Below are positions 7,303 to 14,586 of a stretch of 15,486 nt of DNA, piece after piece; within the stretch, counting starts at the first letter, position 1, and every line of letters begins with the position of its first letter. The stretch covers positions 1 to 15,486 of the forward strand of contig DATHSN010000102.1 in assembly GCA_035464115.1 (NCBI GenBank). Direction: 5' to 3'. Origin of the DNA: DATHSN01 sp035464115. GTDB lineage: Bacteria; Actinomycetota; Acidimicrobiia; Acidimicrobiales; SKKL01. A program made the translations under genes and the position numbers. The notes beneath the pieces were generated by a model, which was given only the letters and a program-made list of their open reading frames with translations, was not told where the DNA came from and ran no database searches.

Positions 7303-7842
7303 GTGACGGGGTTCTACGTGGTGGTCACCGGCGCGCCGGGGAGCGGCAAGACCGAGCTGGCCCGGCCGCTGGCCGCCGAGCTGGGTCTGCCGCTGTTCAG
7401 CAAGGACCTCATCAAGGAGGCCCTCTTCGACGAGCTCGGCACCGGCGACCGGTTGTGGGCCCGTCGGCTCGGGCGGGCGAGCATCACCACGCTCTACCGC
7501 CTGGCCGCCCACGCCCCCGCCGCGGTGCTCGAGGCGGTGTTCCAGCGCGACGCGGCGTTGAGCGATCTCAAGGAGCTCGGCAAGCCCCTCATCGAGATCC
7601 ACTGCAGCTGCGAGCCCGACGTGGCCCTCGCCCGCTTCGACGAGCGCGCCGCCGGCGACCGCCATCCCGGCCACCTCGACGAGCGCCAGCCCCGCAACAA
7701 GCTGGCCGAGCTGGTCCAGGACGGCTGCACCCCGCTCGGCCTCGGAGGACCGCTCCTCCCGGTCGACACCGAGGGCCCCGTCGACGTGGCCGCGGTGGCC
7801 CGGTGGGTCCGGGCCCAACCCGAGTTCCGCCCGGTGCTCTGA
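7303..7842 (+). CDS. Small P-loop kinase-like NTPase (179 aa)
   Basis: The P-loop GAPGSGKT at residues 10-17 follows a short beta strand. Next comes L-P-L-F-S-K-D-L-I-K-E-A-L-F, the pattern after the P-loop in zeta-toxin/AAA_33-type small-molecule kinases. A conserved E-I-H-C-S-C strand and an R-x-F-D-E-R helix come later. Such proteins phosphorylate small molecules or nucleotide-linked substrates; the substrate here is unknown. GTG 7303 has a strong AGGAG (7292-7296) 6 bases ahead, and codons before it use more A/T-ending codons. ATG 7267, overlapping the previous gene and with GGGAG upstream, is a real alternative giving 191 aa. It closes the plus-strand operon; the next gene converges from the other strand 25 bases on. 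Confidence 0.75.
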   Translation: MTGFYVVVTGAPGSGKTELARPLAAELGLPLFSKDLIKEALFDELGTGDRLWARRLGRASITTLYRLAAHAPAAVLEAVFQRDAALSDLKELGKPLIEIHCSCEPDVALARFDERAAGDRHPGHLDERQPRNKLAELVQDGCTPLGLGGPLLPVDTEGPVDVAAVARWVRAQPEFRPVL

Positions 7843-7867
7843 TCACCGGCCGCCGGAGCGCGGTCGC

Positions 7868-9010
7868 TCAGGGGTGGTCGTTGTCGCTCAGCCCGGCCCG
7901 GTCGACCGCCACGGTGCGCTCGGCGTCGTCGTCGGTGACGACCTCGCCCGACGTCGCCAGGTCGGCGGGGGCGAGGGCGTTCAACCGGTCGATGAGCTGG
8001 CGCAGGCGGGCGTGGCTCGCCTGGTCGAAGCGGAACCCGAAGCGGTGCAGGTCGACGACGTCGTGGTCGGCCAGCTCCGCGGGGGCGGGTTCGAGCCGCT
8101 CGAAGCCGCCCGAGGTGGCGATGTCGGCGAACTCCGCGCCGAGCTCGCTCAGCTCGGCGTCGCTGAGCGGCGCGCGGTGGCGGACCACCAGCCGTCGGCC
8201 GACGTAGCGGATCGAGTGGTAGTTGCGGTAGAAGCCGACGATCTCGTCGACCGCGGCCTCGACGTCGTCGGTGCAGAACACCAGCCCGAGGTCGCGCTCG
8301 TTGATGAGGCCCCCGTCGAGCAGCTCCTCGCTGACGAACGACCGCCAGCGATCCCAGTAGCTCGAGCCCGGGGGATCGAGCAGCACGACCGGCGCCGGTG
8401 AGGTCTTCCCCGTCTGGATGAGGGTGAGCAGCTCGAAGGTCTCGTCCATGGTGCCGAAGCCCCCCGGGAGCAGGCAGAAGCCGTCGGACTCCTTGACGAA
8501 GGTGAGCTTGCGGGTGAAGAAGTAGCGGAAGTTGATGAGCTTGGGGTCGCCGGCGATCACCGAGTTGGCGATCTGCTCGAACGGCAGCTGGATGTTGATG
8601 CCGAACGAGCGGTCGCGCCCGGCGCCCTCGATGCCCGCAGCCATGATCCCCGGGCCCGCGCCCGTCATCACCATCCAGTCGCGGTCGGCCATCGCCTCCG
8701 AGAAGCGGGCCGCGGCCAGGTAGGCCTCGTCGTCGGGCTGGATGCGCGCCGACCCGAACACCGACACCTTGCGGGCGTGGCGGTAGGGCGCGAACACGTG
8801 GAACGCGTAGCGCATCTCCTTGAGCGCGTAGTTCGCGATCTTGAGCTCGCGGCGGGCGACGTGCTCGCGGCCCATGCGCAGCGACGACGCCACCAGCTCG
8901 AAGATCAGGTCGGCGTCGTCGGCGATGCCAGCGGCGGCGACGAGGTCGGCCACCCGCCGGTCGAGCGCGTCGTCGCCCGTGCGGTAGCGGGGGAGCGCGC
9001 GGTGTTCCAT
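7868..9010 (-). CDS. Long LOG-family protein (TIGR00730-like Rossmann fold, 380 aa)
   Basis: The central part (about residues 80-265) is a LOG/lysine-decarboxylase-like Rossmann domain: V-S-V-F-G-S-A-R around 82-89, T-G-A-G-P-G-I-M-A-A around 116-125, R-K at 167-168, and the signature PGGFGTMDE at 182-190. LOG enzymes hydrolyse nucleoside 5'-monophosphates to free base and ribose 5-phosphate. About 80 residues precede the core and over 110 follow it, so this is much longer than the usual 190-250 aa; the tail is mostly helical and acidic. ATG 9010 is chosen over GTG 9019 because TACAGT, 7 bases upstream of the ATG, would otherwise lie across the start. Older annotations call such proteins lysine decarboxylases; no PLP-binding features are seen. 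Confidence 0.85.
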   Translation of the reverse strand: MEHRALPRYRTGDDALDRRVADLVAAAGIADDADLIFELVASSLRMGREHVARRELKIANYALKEMRYAFHVFAPYRHARKVSVFGSARIQPDDEAYLAAARFSEAMADRDWMVMTGAGPGIMAAGIEGAGRDRSFGINIQLPFEQIANSVIAGDPKLINFRYFFTRKLTFVKESDGFCLLPGGFGTMDETFELLTLIQTGKTSPAPVVLLDPPGSSYWDRWRSFVSEELLDGGLINERDLGLVFCTDDVEAAVDEIVGFYRNYHSIRYVGRRLVVRHRAPLSDAELSELGAEFADIATSGGFERLEPAPAELADHDVVDLHRFGFRFDQASHARLRQLIDRLNALAPADLATSGEVVTDDDAERTVAVDRAGLSDNDHP

Positions 9011-9017
9011 GGTCGGC

Positions 9018-9023
9018 ACTGTA
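9018..9023 (-). promoter_or_regulatory. -10 box of the LOG-family gene
   Basis: TACAGT reads on the minus strand from 9023 to 9018 and lies 7 bases before ATG 9010, which predicts a leaderless message. No good -35 box is seen at 16-18 bases; CTGAGG is the nearest. No Shine-Dalgarno sequence lies ahead of the ATG. Confidence 0.45.
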
Positions 9024-9118
9024 CCGATGGGTCAGGCGGGCCTCAGGGTGCGCTCGCGAACGTCGTCGGGCGACGCTCCGGAGCGCAGGTGGGCGACGAC
9101 CGGGTGCGCGACGCCAGC
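9024..9118. other. Intergenic stretch with palindromes between pgl and the LOG gene
   Basis: The roughly 100 bases downstream of the pgl stop contain CGTCG (9061-9065)...CGACG (9071-9075) and a perfect 12-base palindrome CGCTCCGGAGCG (9074-9085). There is no T-run on either strand, so this is at most a factor-dependent or hairpin-only stop for the leftward pgl transcript, or an operator for the LOG gene. I see no small gene with convincing start signals. Confidence 0.3.
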
Positions 9119-9799
9119 TCAGTCGGTGGAGGCGAGGTCGCCGGCGGCCTCGCGGTCGACCAGCCAGACCACGCGGGGCCCGGTGATCCGTGCCGCCGGC
9201 ACGTCGTCGCCGCGGACCACCGCCGCCAGTGCATCGCGCTTCTCGGCCCCGGTGACGGTGACGATCACGAGGCGAGCCCGGGCGATGCCGCTGAAGGTGA
9301 GGGTCATGCGCGGGAGCGGGTTGCGCCCGCTCGGGTCGTCGTTCATCACGACGAGGCGACCGGGGTCGGCGTCGAGGGCCGGTGACCCGGCGAACAGCGA
9401 CGCCGTGTGGCCGTCGGCGCCGAGGCCGAGGTGGACCAGATCGAGGGTGGCCAGGTCGCCGAGGCGCAGCTGGTAGGGGTCGGGCCCCACCGTGCAGTCC
9501 ATGGGATAGAGCATGTTGGCCGCCCCGACCCGCTCGAGCAGCGCCTCACGGGCCAGGCGGAAGTTCGAGTCGGGGTGGTCGAGCGGGACGCACCGCTCGT
9601 CGCCCCAGTAGACGTCGACCTTCCACCAGTCGAGCTGGGTGCCCCCGTCGGTGGCCAGCCGCTCGTAGCACGCCCGGGCCGTGTCTCCCCCCGACAAGGC
9701 GAGGGAGAAGACCTCGTTGGGGCGCGCGTGGAACGCCTCGATGACCCGGTCGGTGAACTCCTCGGGTACGTCGTCGACGACGACGATCTCGCCCTCCAT
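9119..9799 (-). CDS. pgl: 6-phosphogluconolactonase (226 aa)
   Basis: Hydrolyses 6-phosphogluconolactone to 6-phosphogluconate in the oxidative pentose phosphate pathway; cytoplasmic. Family motifs are all present: L-A-L-S-G-G-D-T-A at 33-41 (phosphate binding), W-G-D-E-R-C-V-P at 65-72 with S-N-F at 78-80, and L-G-L-G-A-D-G-H-T-A-S-L-F at 124-136. The length is a little under the usual 240-260. It lies 58 bases after the transaldolase stop and has its own candidate -10 box (TAGGGT) 8 bases before the ATG, so it may be transcribed both with and apart from tkt-tal. No zwf or opcA gene lies beside it, although these are frequent neighbours in Actinomycetota. Confidence 0.93.
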   Translation of the reverse strand: MEGEIVVVDDVPEEFTDRVIEAFHARPNEVFSLALSGGDTARACYERLATDGGTQLDWWKVDVYWGDERCVPLDHPDSNFRLAREALLERVGAANMLYPMDCTVGPDPYQLRLGDLATLDLVHLGLGADGHTASLFAGSPALDADPGRLVVMNDDPSGRNPLPRMTLTFSGIARARLVIVTVTGAEKRDALAAVVRGDDVPAARITGPRVVWLVDREAAGDLASTD

Positions 9800-9807
9800 G
9801 GCCGACG

Positions 9808-9813
9808 ACCCTA
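9808..9813 (-). promoter_or_regulatory. -10 box of pgl
   Basis: TAGGGT reads on the minus strand from 9813 to 9808, 8 bases before ATG 9799. It is identical to the -10 box at 98-103 and at the same distance from the start. No convincing -35 box is visible. Predicts a leaderless pgl message in addition to read-through from tal. Confidence 0.5.
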
Positions 9814-9857
9814 GGCGACCGCGGACAGGCCGCGGCCGACCGGCGGGAGCGACCGGC

Positions 9858-10952
9858 TCACGCGACGCGGTCGGCGGCGTCGGCCAGCGTGTCCATCAGC
9901 GCGTCGAACGACGCGGCGAAGGAATCGACCCCCTGGGTCTCGAGGACGGTGGCCACCTCGTCGAGGTCGACACCGACGCGGCGCAGGTCGTCGACGAGCT
10001 GGGTGAACGGGCTCTCGGCGGCCAGGTCGAGGGTGCGCGCCACCGTGCCGTGGTCGAGGAACGCCTCGAGGGTGGCGTCGGGGATGGTGTTGACCGTGTT
10101 CGGCCCGATGAGCGAGTCGACGTAGAGCGTGTCGGGGTACGACGGGTCCTTGGTGGACGTCGACGCCCACAGGGGGCGCTGGACCCGAGCGCCGCGCGCC
10201 GCGAGCGCGTCCCACCGCTCACCCGAGAAGCGCTCGAGGAACAGCGCGTAGGCACCGCGGGCCTGGGCGATGGCGGTGGCGCCCCGCAGGGCCCGGGCCT
10301 CGTCGGTGCCGATCTCGTCGAGCCGGCGGTCGACCTCGCTGTCGACGCGGCTCACGAAGAACGACGCCACGCTCGACACCCGCGACAGGTCGCCCTCGCA
10401 CGCCTCGAGGCCCGACAGGTAGGCCTCGATGACCTCGCCGTAGCGGTCGAGTCCGAAGATCAACGTGACGTTGATGCTGCGGCCCTCGCTGATCATCTGG
10501 CGGATCGCGGGGAGGCCCTCGGCGGTGCCGGGGATCTTCACGTAGAGGTTCGGCGCGGCGATGGCCTCGTGCAGCTCGCGCGCCGCGGCGATGGTGCCGG
10601 CGGTGTCGCGGGCGAGCGACGGCGCCACCTCGACCGACACGTAGCCGTCCTCGCCGCCGCTCGCCTCGTGGACGGGGCGCAACACCTCGAGCGCGTCGCG
10701 GATGTCGTCGATGACCATGGACCAGTAGGCCTGCTCGACGCTGGCCCCGCCGCGGATCAGCGCGCCGAGCTGGTCGTCGTAGGCGGTGCCGTCGGACATC
10801 GCCTTCTGGAAGATGGTCGGGTTGGACGTGACGCCCCGCACGCCGCGCTCGACCCAGCGGGCCAGCTCGCCGTCGCGGAGCCAGTCGCGCCGCAGGTTGT
10901 CGAGCCAGGGGCTCTGACCCTCGGCCTCGTAGAGATCGTGGAGCCGGGTCAT
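9858..10952 (-). CDS. tal: Transaldolase (364 aa)
   Basis: Transfers a dihydroxyacetone unit between sedoheptulose 7-phosphate and glyceraldehyde 3-phosphate in the non-oxidative pentose phosphate pathway. T-S-N-P-T-I-F-Q-K-A lies at 42-51. The Schiff-base lysine is K139 in L-Y-V-K-I-P-G-T, and N-V-T-L-I-F-G and S-S-V-A-S-F-F-V-S-R-V-D follow. The length fits the long (about 370 aa) transaldolase type usual in Actinomycetota. ATG 10952 overlaps the transketolase stop as ATGA, and GGAGG lies a few bases upstream inside tkt, so the two are translationally coupled. The same frame stays open upstream through tkt, but that is a shadow. Confidence 0.95.
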   Translation of the reverse strand: MTRLHDLYEAEGQSPWLDNLRRDWLRDGELARWVERGVRGVTSNPTIFQKAMSDGTAYDDQLGALIRGGASVEQAYWSMVIDDIRDALEVLRPVHEASGGEDGYVSVEVAPSLARDTAGTIAAARELHEAIAAPNLYVKIPGTAEGLPAIRQMISEGRSINVTLIFGLDRYGEVIEAYLSGLEACEGDLSRVSSVASFFVSRVDSEVDRRLDEIGTDEARALRGATAIAQARGAYALFLERFSGERWDALAARGARVQRPLWASTSTKDPSYPDTLYVDSLIGPNTVNTIPDATLEAFLDHGTVARTLDLAAESPFTQLVDDLRRVGVDLDEVATVLETQGVDSFAASFDALMDTLADAADRVA

Positions 10953-12934
10953 GAGGTCCTCCGGGAGGTGGTGGCGAGCAGCTGGCGGGCCGTGGCGGCG
11001 ACGTGGCCAGGGTTGATCCCGAGCCGGTCGAGCGCCACCGACGCCGGCGCGCTGGCGCCGAAGCGGTCGATCCCCACCGCGGCGTCGGCCCAGCGCTCCC
11101 ACCCGAACGTGGAGCCGGCCTCGACCGACACGCGGGGCGTGCCCGGCGGCAGGACGCGGTCGCGGTAGCTGCGGTCCTGGGCGGCGAAGAGGTCCCACGA
11201 CGGCAGCGACACGACGCGGGTGGCGACGCCGTCGGCGGACAGGTCGGCCGCGGCCTGCACGCACACCGCCACCTCCGACCCCGTGCCGATGAGCACCAGA
11301 TCGGGATCGCCATCGGGGTCGGCGAGCACGTAGCCCCCGCGGGCGACGCCCTCGGGATCGGTGCCGTCGAGGACGGGGACGTCCTGGCGCGAGAGCACGA
11401 GCGCGGTGGGTCCCGCCGAGGTGAGCGCCACCCGCCAGGCGGCGACGGTCTCGTTGGCGTCGGCGGGACGGATGAGGCGCAGCTCGGGCATGGCCCGCAG
11501 CGAGGCCAGGTGCTCCACCGGCTGGTGCGTGGGCCCGTCCTCGCCGACGCCCACCGAGTCGTGGGTCCACGAGTAGACGACCTTGGCCTGCGACATGGCG
11601 GCCAGGCGCACCGCGGGGCGCATGTAGTCGGAGAAGACGAAGAAGGTGCCCCCCACGGGCAGGACGCCGCCGTGGCGGGCCATGCCGGTCATCATCGCCC
11701 CCATGGCGTGCTCGCGGACCCCGTAGTAGAGCTGGGTGCCGCCCGGGTGGGCCGCCGACTGGGCGTCGGCGTCGCCGAGGTCGAGCCCGGTGTTGCCGGT
11801 GAGGTCGGCCGACCCGGCGACCAGCCCGGGCAGGTGGGGCGCCAGCGCGGCGAGGCACGCCCCGCTGGCCTTGCGGGTGGCGGTCGGCGACGAGCCCGGC
11901 GCCCACGACGGCAGCGCGTCCTCCCACCCGGGGGTGGCCGACCCGGCCCACGCCACGTCCCAGCGGGCCCGCGGCTCGGGGTCGAGGGCGGCGAGGCGCT
12001 GGTCCCAGGCGGCGCGGGCCGCGGCGCCGCGCTCCCGTGCGTCGTCGTAGGCGCGGCGCGCCTCGTCGGGCACGTGGAACGTGGCGTCGACCGGCAGTCC
12101 CAGGAGCTCCTTGGTGGTGGCGATCTCGTCGTCGAACAGCGCGTAGCCGTGCGCGCTGTGGTGGTCGGTGAGCGGCGAGGGCGTGGCCACGTGGGTGCGC
12201 AGCACCAGCAGCGTGGGCCGATCGGCCTCGGCCATGCCGGCGCGCAGGCCCGCCTCGAGCGCATCGAGGTCGTCGCCCACCTCGCCCAGCTCCTCGACGT
12301 GCCAGCCGTAGGCGCGGAAGCGGCCGACGACGTCGTCGGACAGGGCCAGGTCGGTGGGCCCGTCGATGGTGATGCGGTTGTCGTCGTAGACCATCACCAG
12401 CCGCCCGAGCCCGAGGTGGCCGGCGAGGGACGCGGACTCGTGGCTGATCCCCTCGGACAGGTCGCCGTCGCCGCAGATGGCGAACACGTGGTGGTCGCAC
12501 ACCTCGGCGCCGAAGCGGGCCCGCAGGGCGCGCTCGGCGACGGCCATGCCCACCGCGTTGGCGACGCCCTGGCCGAGCGGCCCGGTGGTGACCTCGACGC
12601 CGGGGATGTCGGCCCCCGCCTCGGGGTGGCCCGGCGTGCGGCTCTCCCACTGGCGGAACGCCCGGAGGTCGTCCAGCGTGAGCCCCTGACCGGTGAGGTG
12701 GATCATCGAGTACAAGAGGATCGACGCGTGGCCGGCCGACAGCACGAAGCGGTCGCGGTCGGCCCACTCGGTGTCGTTCGGGTCGAAGCGCAGGATCCGG
12801 CTCCACAGCACGTGGGCCAGGGGCGCCAGGGCCATCGCCGTCCCCTGGTGGCCCGAGCGGGCGGCGTGGGGCGCGTCCATGGCCAGGCCGCGGAGCACCG
12901 CGACGGCGCACTGGTCGAGATCGAGATCGGTCAC
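10949..12934 (-). CDS. tkt: Transketolase (661 aa)
   Basis: TPP-dependent transfer of two-carbon units in the pentose phosphate pathway. The N-terminal TPP domain shows S-G-H-Q-G-T-A-M-A-L (27-36), G-P-L-G-Q-G near 118-123 and the Mg/TPP motif G-D-G-D-L-S-E-G at 155-162 with N186 further on. The pyrimidine domain shows Y-G-V-R-E-H-A-M with catalytic E408, then T-H-D-S-V-G-V-G-E-D-G-P-T-H-Q-P around 457-472. The motif GHQG replaces the more usual GHPG. Length is normal. GTG 12934 has GGAGG just upstream, and the gene follows the FIST gene by 30 bases. It overlaps tal by 4 bases. Confidence 0.95.
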   Translation of the reverse strand: MTDLDLDQCAVAVLRGLAMDAPHAARSGHQGTAMALAPLAHVLWSRILRFDPNDTEWADRDRFVLSAGHASILLYSMIHLTGQGLTLDDLRAFRQWESRTPGHPEAGADIPGVEVTTGPLGQGVANAVGMAVAERALRARFGAEVCDHHVFAICGDGDLSEGISHESASLAGHLGLGRLVMVYDDNRITIDGPTDLALSDDVVGRFRAYGWHVEELGEVGDDLDALEAGLRAGMAEADRPTLLVLRTHVATPSPLTDHHSAHGYALFDDEIATTKELLGLPVDATFHVPDEARRAYDDARERGAAARAAWDQRLAALDPEPRARWDVAWAGSATPGWEDALPSWAPGSSPTATRKASGACLAALAPHLPGLVAGSADLTGNTGLDLGDADAQSAAHPGGTQLYYGVREHAMGAMMTGMARHGGVLPVGGTFFVFSDYMRPAVRLAAMSQAKVVYSWTHDSVGVGEDGPTHQPVEHLASLRAMPELRLIRPADANETVAAWRVALTSAGPTALVLSRQDVPVLDGTDPEGVARGGYVLADPDGDPDLVLIGTGSEVAVCVQAAADLSADGVATRVVSLPSWDLFAAQDRSYRDRVLPPGTPRVSVEAGSTFGWERWADAAVGIDRFGASAPASVALDRLGINPGHVAATARQLLATTSRRTS

Positions 12935-12961
12935 ACGTCCTCCCGGGGCGACGACGCGGTC

Positions 12962-12967
12962 ACCCTA
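12962..12967 (-). promoter_or_regulatory. -10 box of an internal tkt promoter, overlapping the upstream stop codon
   Basis: TAGGGT reads on the minus strand from 12967 to 12962; its TAG is also the stop codon of the FIST gene. The tkt GTG is 27 bases away, leaving a leader of about 20 bases that holds a GGAGG ribosome site. Unlike the other promoters here, this would make a leadered mRNA. No clear -35 box is seen. Confidence 0.4.
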
Positions 12968-14140
12968 CCCAGCGGCCGCCCCGCCAGACGCGGCCCGGGG
13001 GGCCACCAGGAGCATCGACGCCGTGAAGCCGTGCACGAACGACCGGCCCCCGACCGGGCCCAGCTCCCCGGCGGCGAACATGCCGGCGGTGGCTCGGGTG
13101 CCGAGGGCGGAGCTGATGAGGTCGGCGTCGTGGTCGGGCACGCCGAACAGCCCCGCACCGCGCCCGGTGCAGGTGAAGACGAGCGCACCGCTGGCTCGTC
13201 GTCCCGCGAGGTGGTGGCGGAGGTCGTCGTCGGCGGTGGCGGCGTCGCGCACGTGCAGCTGGGCGGTGCGCCCCACCTCGGGTCGGTGGCCGACGGCGAT
13301 GCCCCCCGTGCCCGAGTCGACGCCGAGCACCGAGCGCACGAGGAAGTCGCCCCTCTCGAACCGGTCGCGGTGCTCGTCGATCACCCATCCGACCTGCAGA
13401 CCGCGCGACGCCACCTCGCGCTCCTCGGGGGACATGGCCACGAGCACGTCGCGCAGCACGTCGAGGGCGGGCCGTCCACCGAGCTCGAGGATCAGGTTCC
13501 GCTCGGCGCGGGTGACGACGAGGGGATCGCCGATGGGTCGACAGCCCTGCGACACGACCGTGGCGATGTCGGCGTCGGCGGGCAGCAGGGCCCCCACCGC
13601 GCCGTGGGCGTGGATGGCGCCGTCGAGCGCCAGGCGCATCCCGCCGGCGCCCTCGGCCCCCGACGTGAGGCCACCGACCACGGCCAGACCCGGCGCCCGA
13701 TCGCCGAGCTGGTCGACGAACGGCTCGGCCGGGAAGGTGAACGGGTCGGCCAGCAGGACGAGGGTGCGGCCGGGCTCCATGGCGGTCGTGGGCACCCCGG
13801 TGACCGCCCAACCGTCGGCCTGGCGCTCGGCTCGGACCCGGACCGGCTCCACGGGACCCAGCCGGGCGGCCCAGACCACCACCGCCGGTCGACCCTCGAT
13901 CTCGCGGTGACCGCCGACGACCGAGGTCGACGCCGCCCCGATGAGGACGCCGGGAGCGAGGGTGGCGCGCACCGCGGCCGTGACGTCGTCGAGCGCACCC
14001 GCGTGGGCGTCGGTGACGAACACCGCCGCCAGGTCGGGCGCGGGGCCGAGCTCGTCGAGCACCGCCCCCACGGCCTCGCCGACGGCGTGGGTGGTGAGCG
14101 GGTGCTCCGACAGTCCGGCCGCGGCCCGGGCGCGGGTCAT
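12965..14140 (-). CDS. FIST-domain protein, putative small-molecule sensor (391 aa)
   Basis: Resembles FIST N plus FIST C proteins (domains thought to bind small ligands such as amino acids in signal transduction). The C-terminal half carries the FIST C hallmarks: a V-F-T-C-T-G-R-G-A-G-L-F-G run at about 321-333 and A-G-M-F-A-A-G-E-L-G-P-V-G-G at about 352-365, then F-V-H-G-F-T-A-S. No kinase, cyclase or HTH output domain is attached and no membrane segment is seen, so it is a stand-alone cytoplasmic protein. Its ATG overlaps the stop of the upstream 128-aa gene (ATGA), and its TAG is 30 bases from tkt. Position suggests a link with carbon metabolism, but that is inference. Confidence 0.82.
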   Translation of the reverse strand: MTRARAAAGLSEHPLTTHAVGEAVGAVLDELGPAPDLAAVFVTDAHAGALDDVTAAVRATLAPGVLIGAASTSVVGGHREIEGRPAVVVWAARLGPVEPVRVRAERQADGWAVTGVPTTAMEPGRTLVLLADPFTFPAEPFVDQLGDRAPGLAVVGGLTSGAEGAGGMRLALDGAIHAHGAVGALLPADADIATVVSQGCRPIGDPLVVTRAERNLILELGGRPALDVLRDVLVAMSPEEREVASRGLQVGWVIDEHRDRFERGDFLVRSVLGVDSGTGGIAVGHRPEVGRTAQLHVRDAATADDDLRHHLAGRRASGALVFTCTGRGAGLFGVPDHDADLISSALGTRATAGMFAAGELGPVGGRSFVHGFTASMLLVAPRAASGGAAAG

Positions 14141-14523
14141 CCGACCGGGGGCAGCACCGTGTAGGGCACCACCGTCTCGGGACCGAGATCGATGCGGCAG
14201 TGGGCGTGGACGGTGACGTGGTCGTCGAGCTCGAGCTCGGCGCGCACGAGCCGGTAGTTGAACTTGCCCGGCTCGACCTGCAGCGGTTGCACGTTGCGGG
14301 CGATCTGGTCGTCGCCCACGAAGAACCGCACCTCGAGCGCCCCGGTCCCGGACTCGTCGGCCCCACAGTGCACGATCACGCAGAGGTGGGGCGCGATGCG
14401 CAGCGGTGGCGCCGTCTCGGCCGGAGCCGAGAACTGGATGCCCCGCAGGTCGATGCGGGTGGAGGGCCCGGGGACCTGCCGCAGCTCGATGTCGTCGATG
14501 AACAGCGCCGCGATGATCTGCAT
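14137..14523 (-). CDS. Conserved hypothetical protein, beta-rich (128 aa)
   Basis: I do not recognise it for certain. It alternates hydrophobic and polar residues in short strands with no long helix: for example I-I-A-A-L-F-I-D-D near the N-terminus, H-L-C-V-I-V-H-C in the middle and V-R-F-F-V-G-D-D later. This all-beta layout and the N-terminal A-L-F-I-D-D recall small DUF6941-like sandwich proteins, a tentative comparison. Start ATG 14523 is supported by TAGGTT (minus strand) 7 bases upstream. It is first in the leftward unit and is translationally coupled to the FIST gene, so the two products may act together. Confidence 0.65.
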   Translation of the reverse strand: MQIIAALFIDDIELRQVPGPSTRIDLRGIQFSAPAETAPPLRIAPHLCVIVHCGADESGTGALEVRFFVGDDQIARNVQPLQVEPGKFNYRLVRAELELDDHVTVHAHCRIDLGPETVVPYTVLPPVG

Positions 14524-14586
14524 GGCGTCGAACCTAGCGGGAACCCACCGCGACCCGGCCGGTACCCTCCCGGGTATGCTGGCCGG
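14524..14586. promoter_or_regulatory. Divergent promoter region with nested dyads
   Basis: Leftward, TAGGTT (14536-14531, minus strand) lies 7 bases before ATG 14523. Rightward, TATGCT (14575-14580) lies 6 bases before GTG 14587. Both predict leaderless mRNAs. Between them are an outer inverted repeat ACCCGGCC (14553-14560) / GGCCGGGT (14581-14588) and an inner TACCC (14563-14567) / GGGTA (14572-14576). Both dyads overlap the rightward promoter. No good -35 boxes are seen for either. A repressor could bind here, but none is evident next door. Confidence 0.45.

Noticed and set aside
7846..7856. CCGGC-C-GCCGG between the kinase and LOG genes as a bidirectional terminator
   Set aside because: The spacer is one base, so the real stem would be about 3 base pairs, and there is no T-run on either side.
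10953..12911. Upstream extension of the transaldolase frame into tkt
   Set aside because: The transaldolase family N-terminus begins at ATG 10952 with a GGAGG site and ATGA overlap; the upstream portion is a shadow of tkt.
11003..14164. A 1053-codon plus-strand open frame opposite tkt, the FIST gene and their flanks
   Set aside because: No recognisable domain and a low-complexity composition; the minus strand has clear transketolase and FIST motifs. Long antisense frames arise from G/C third positions.
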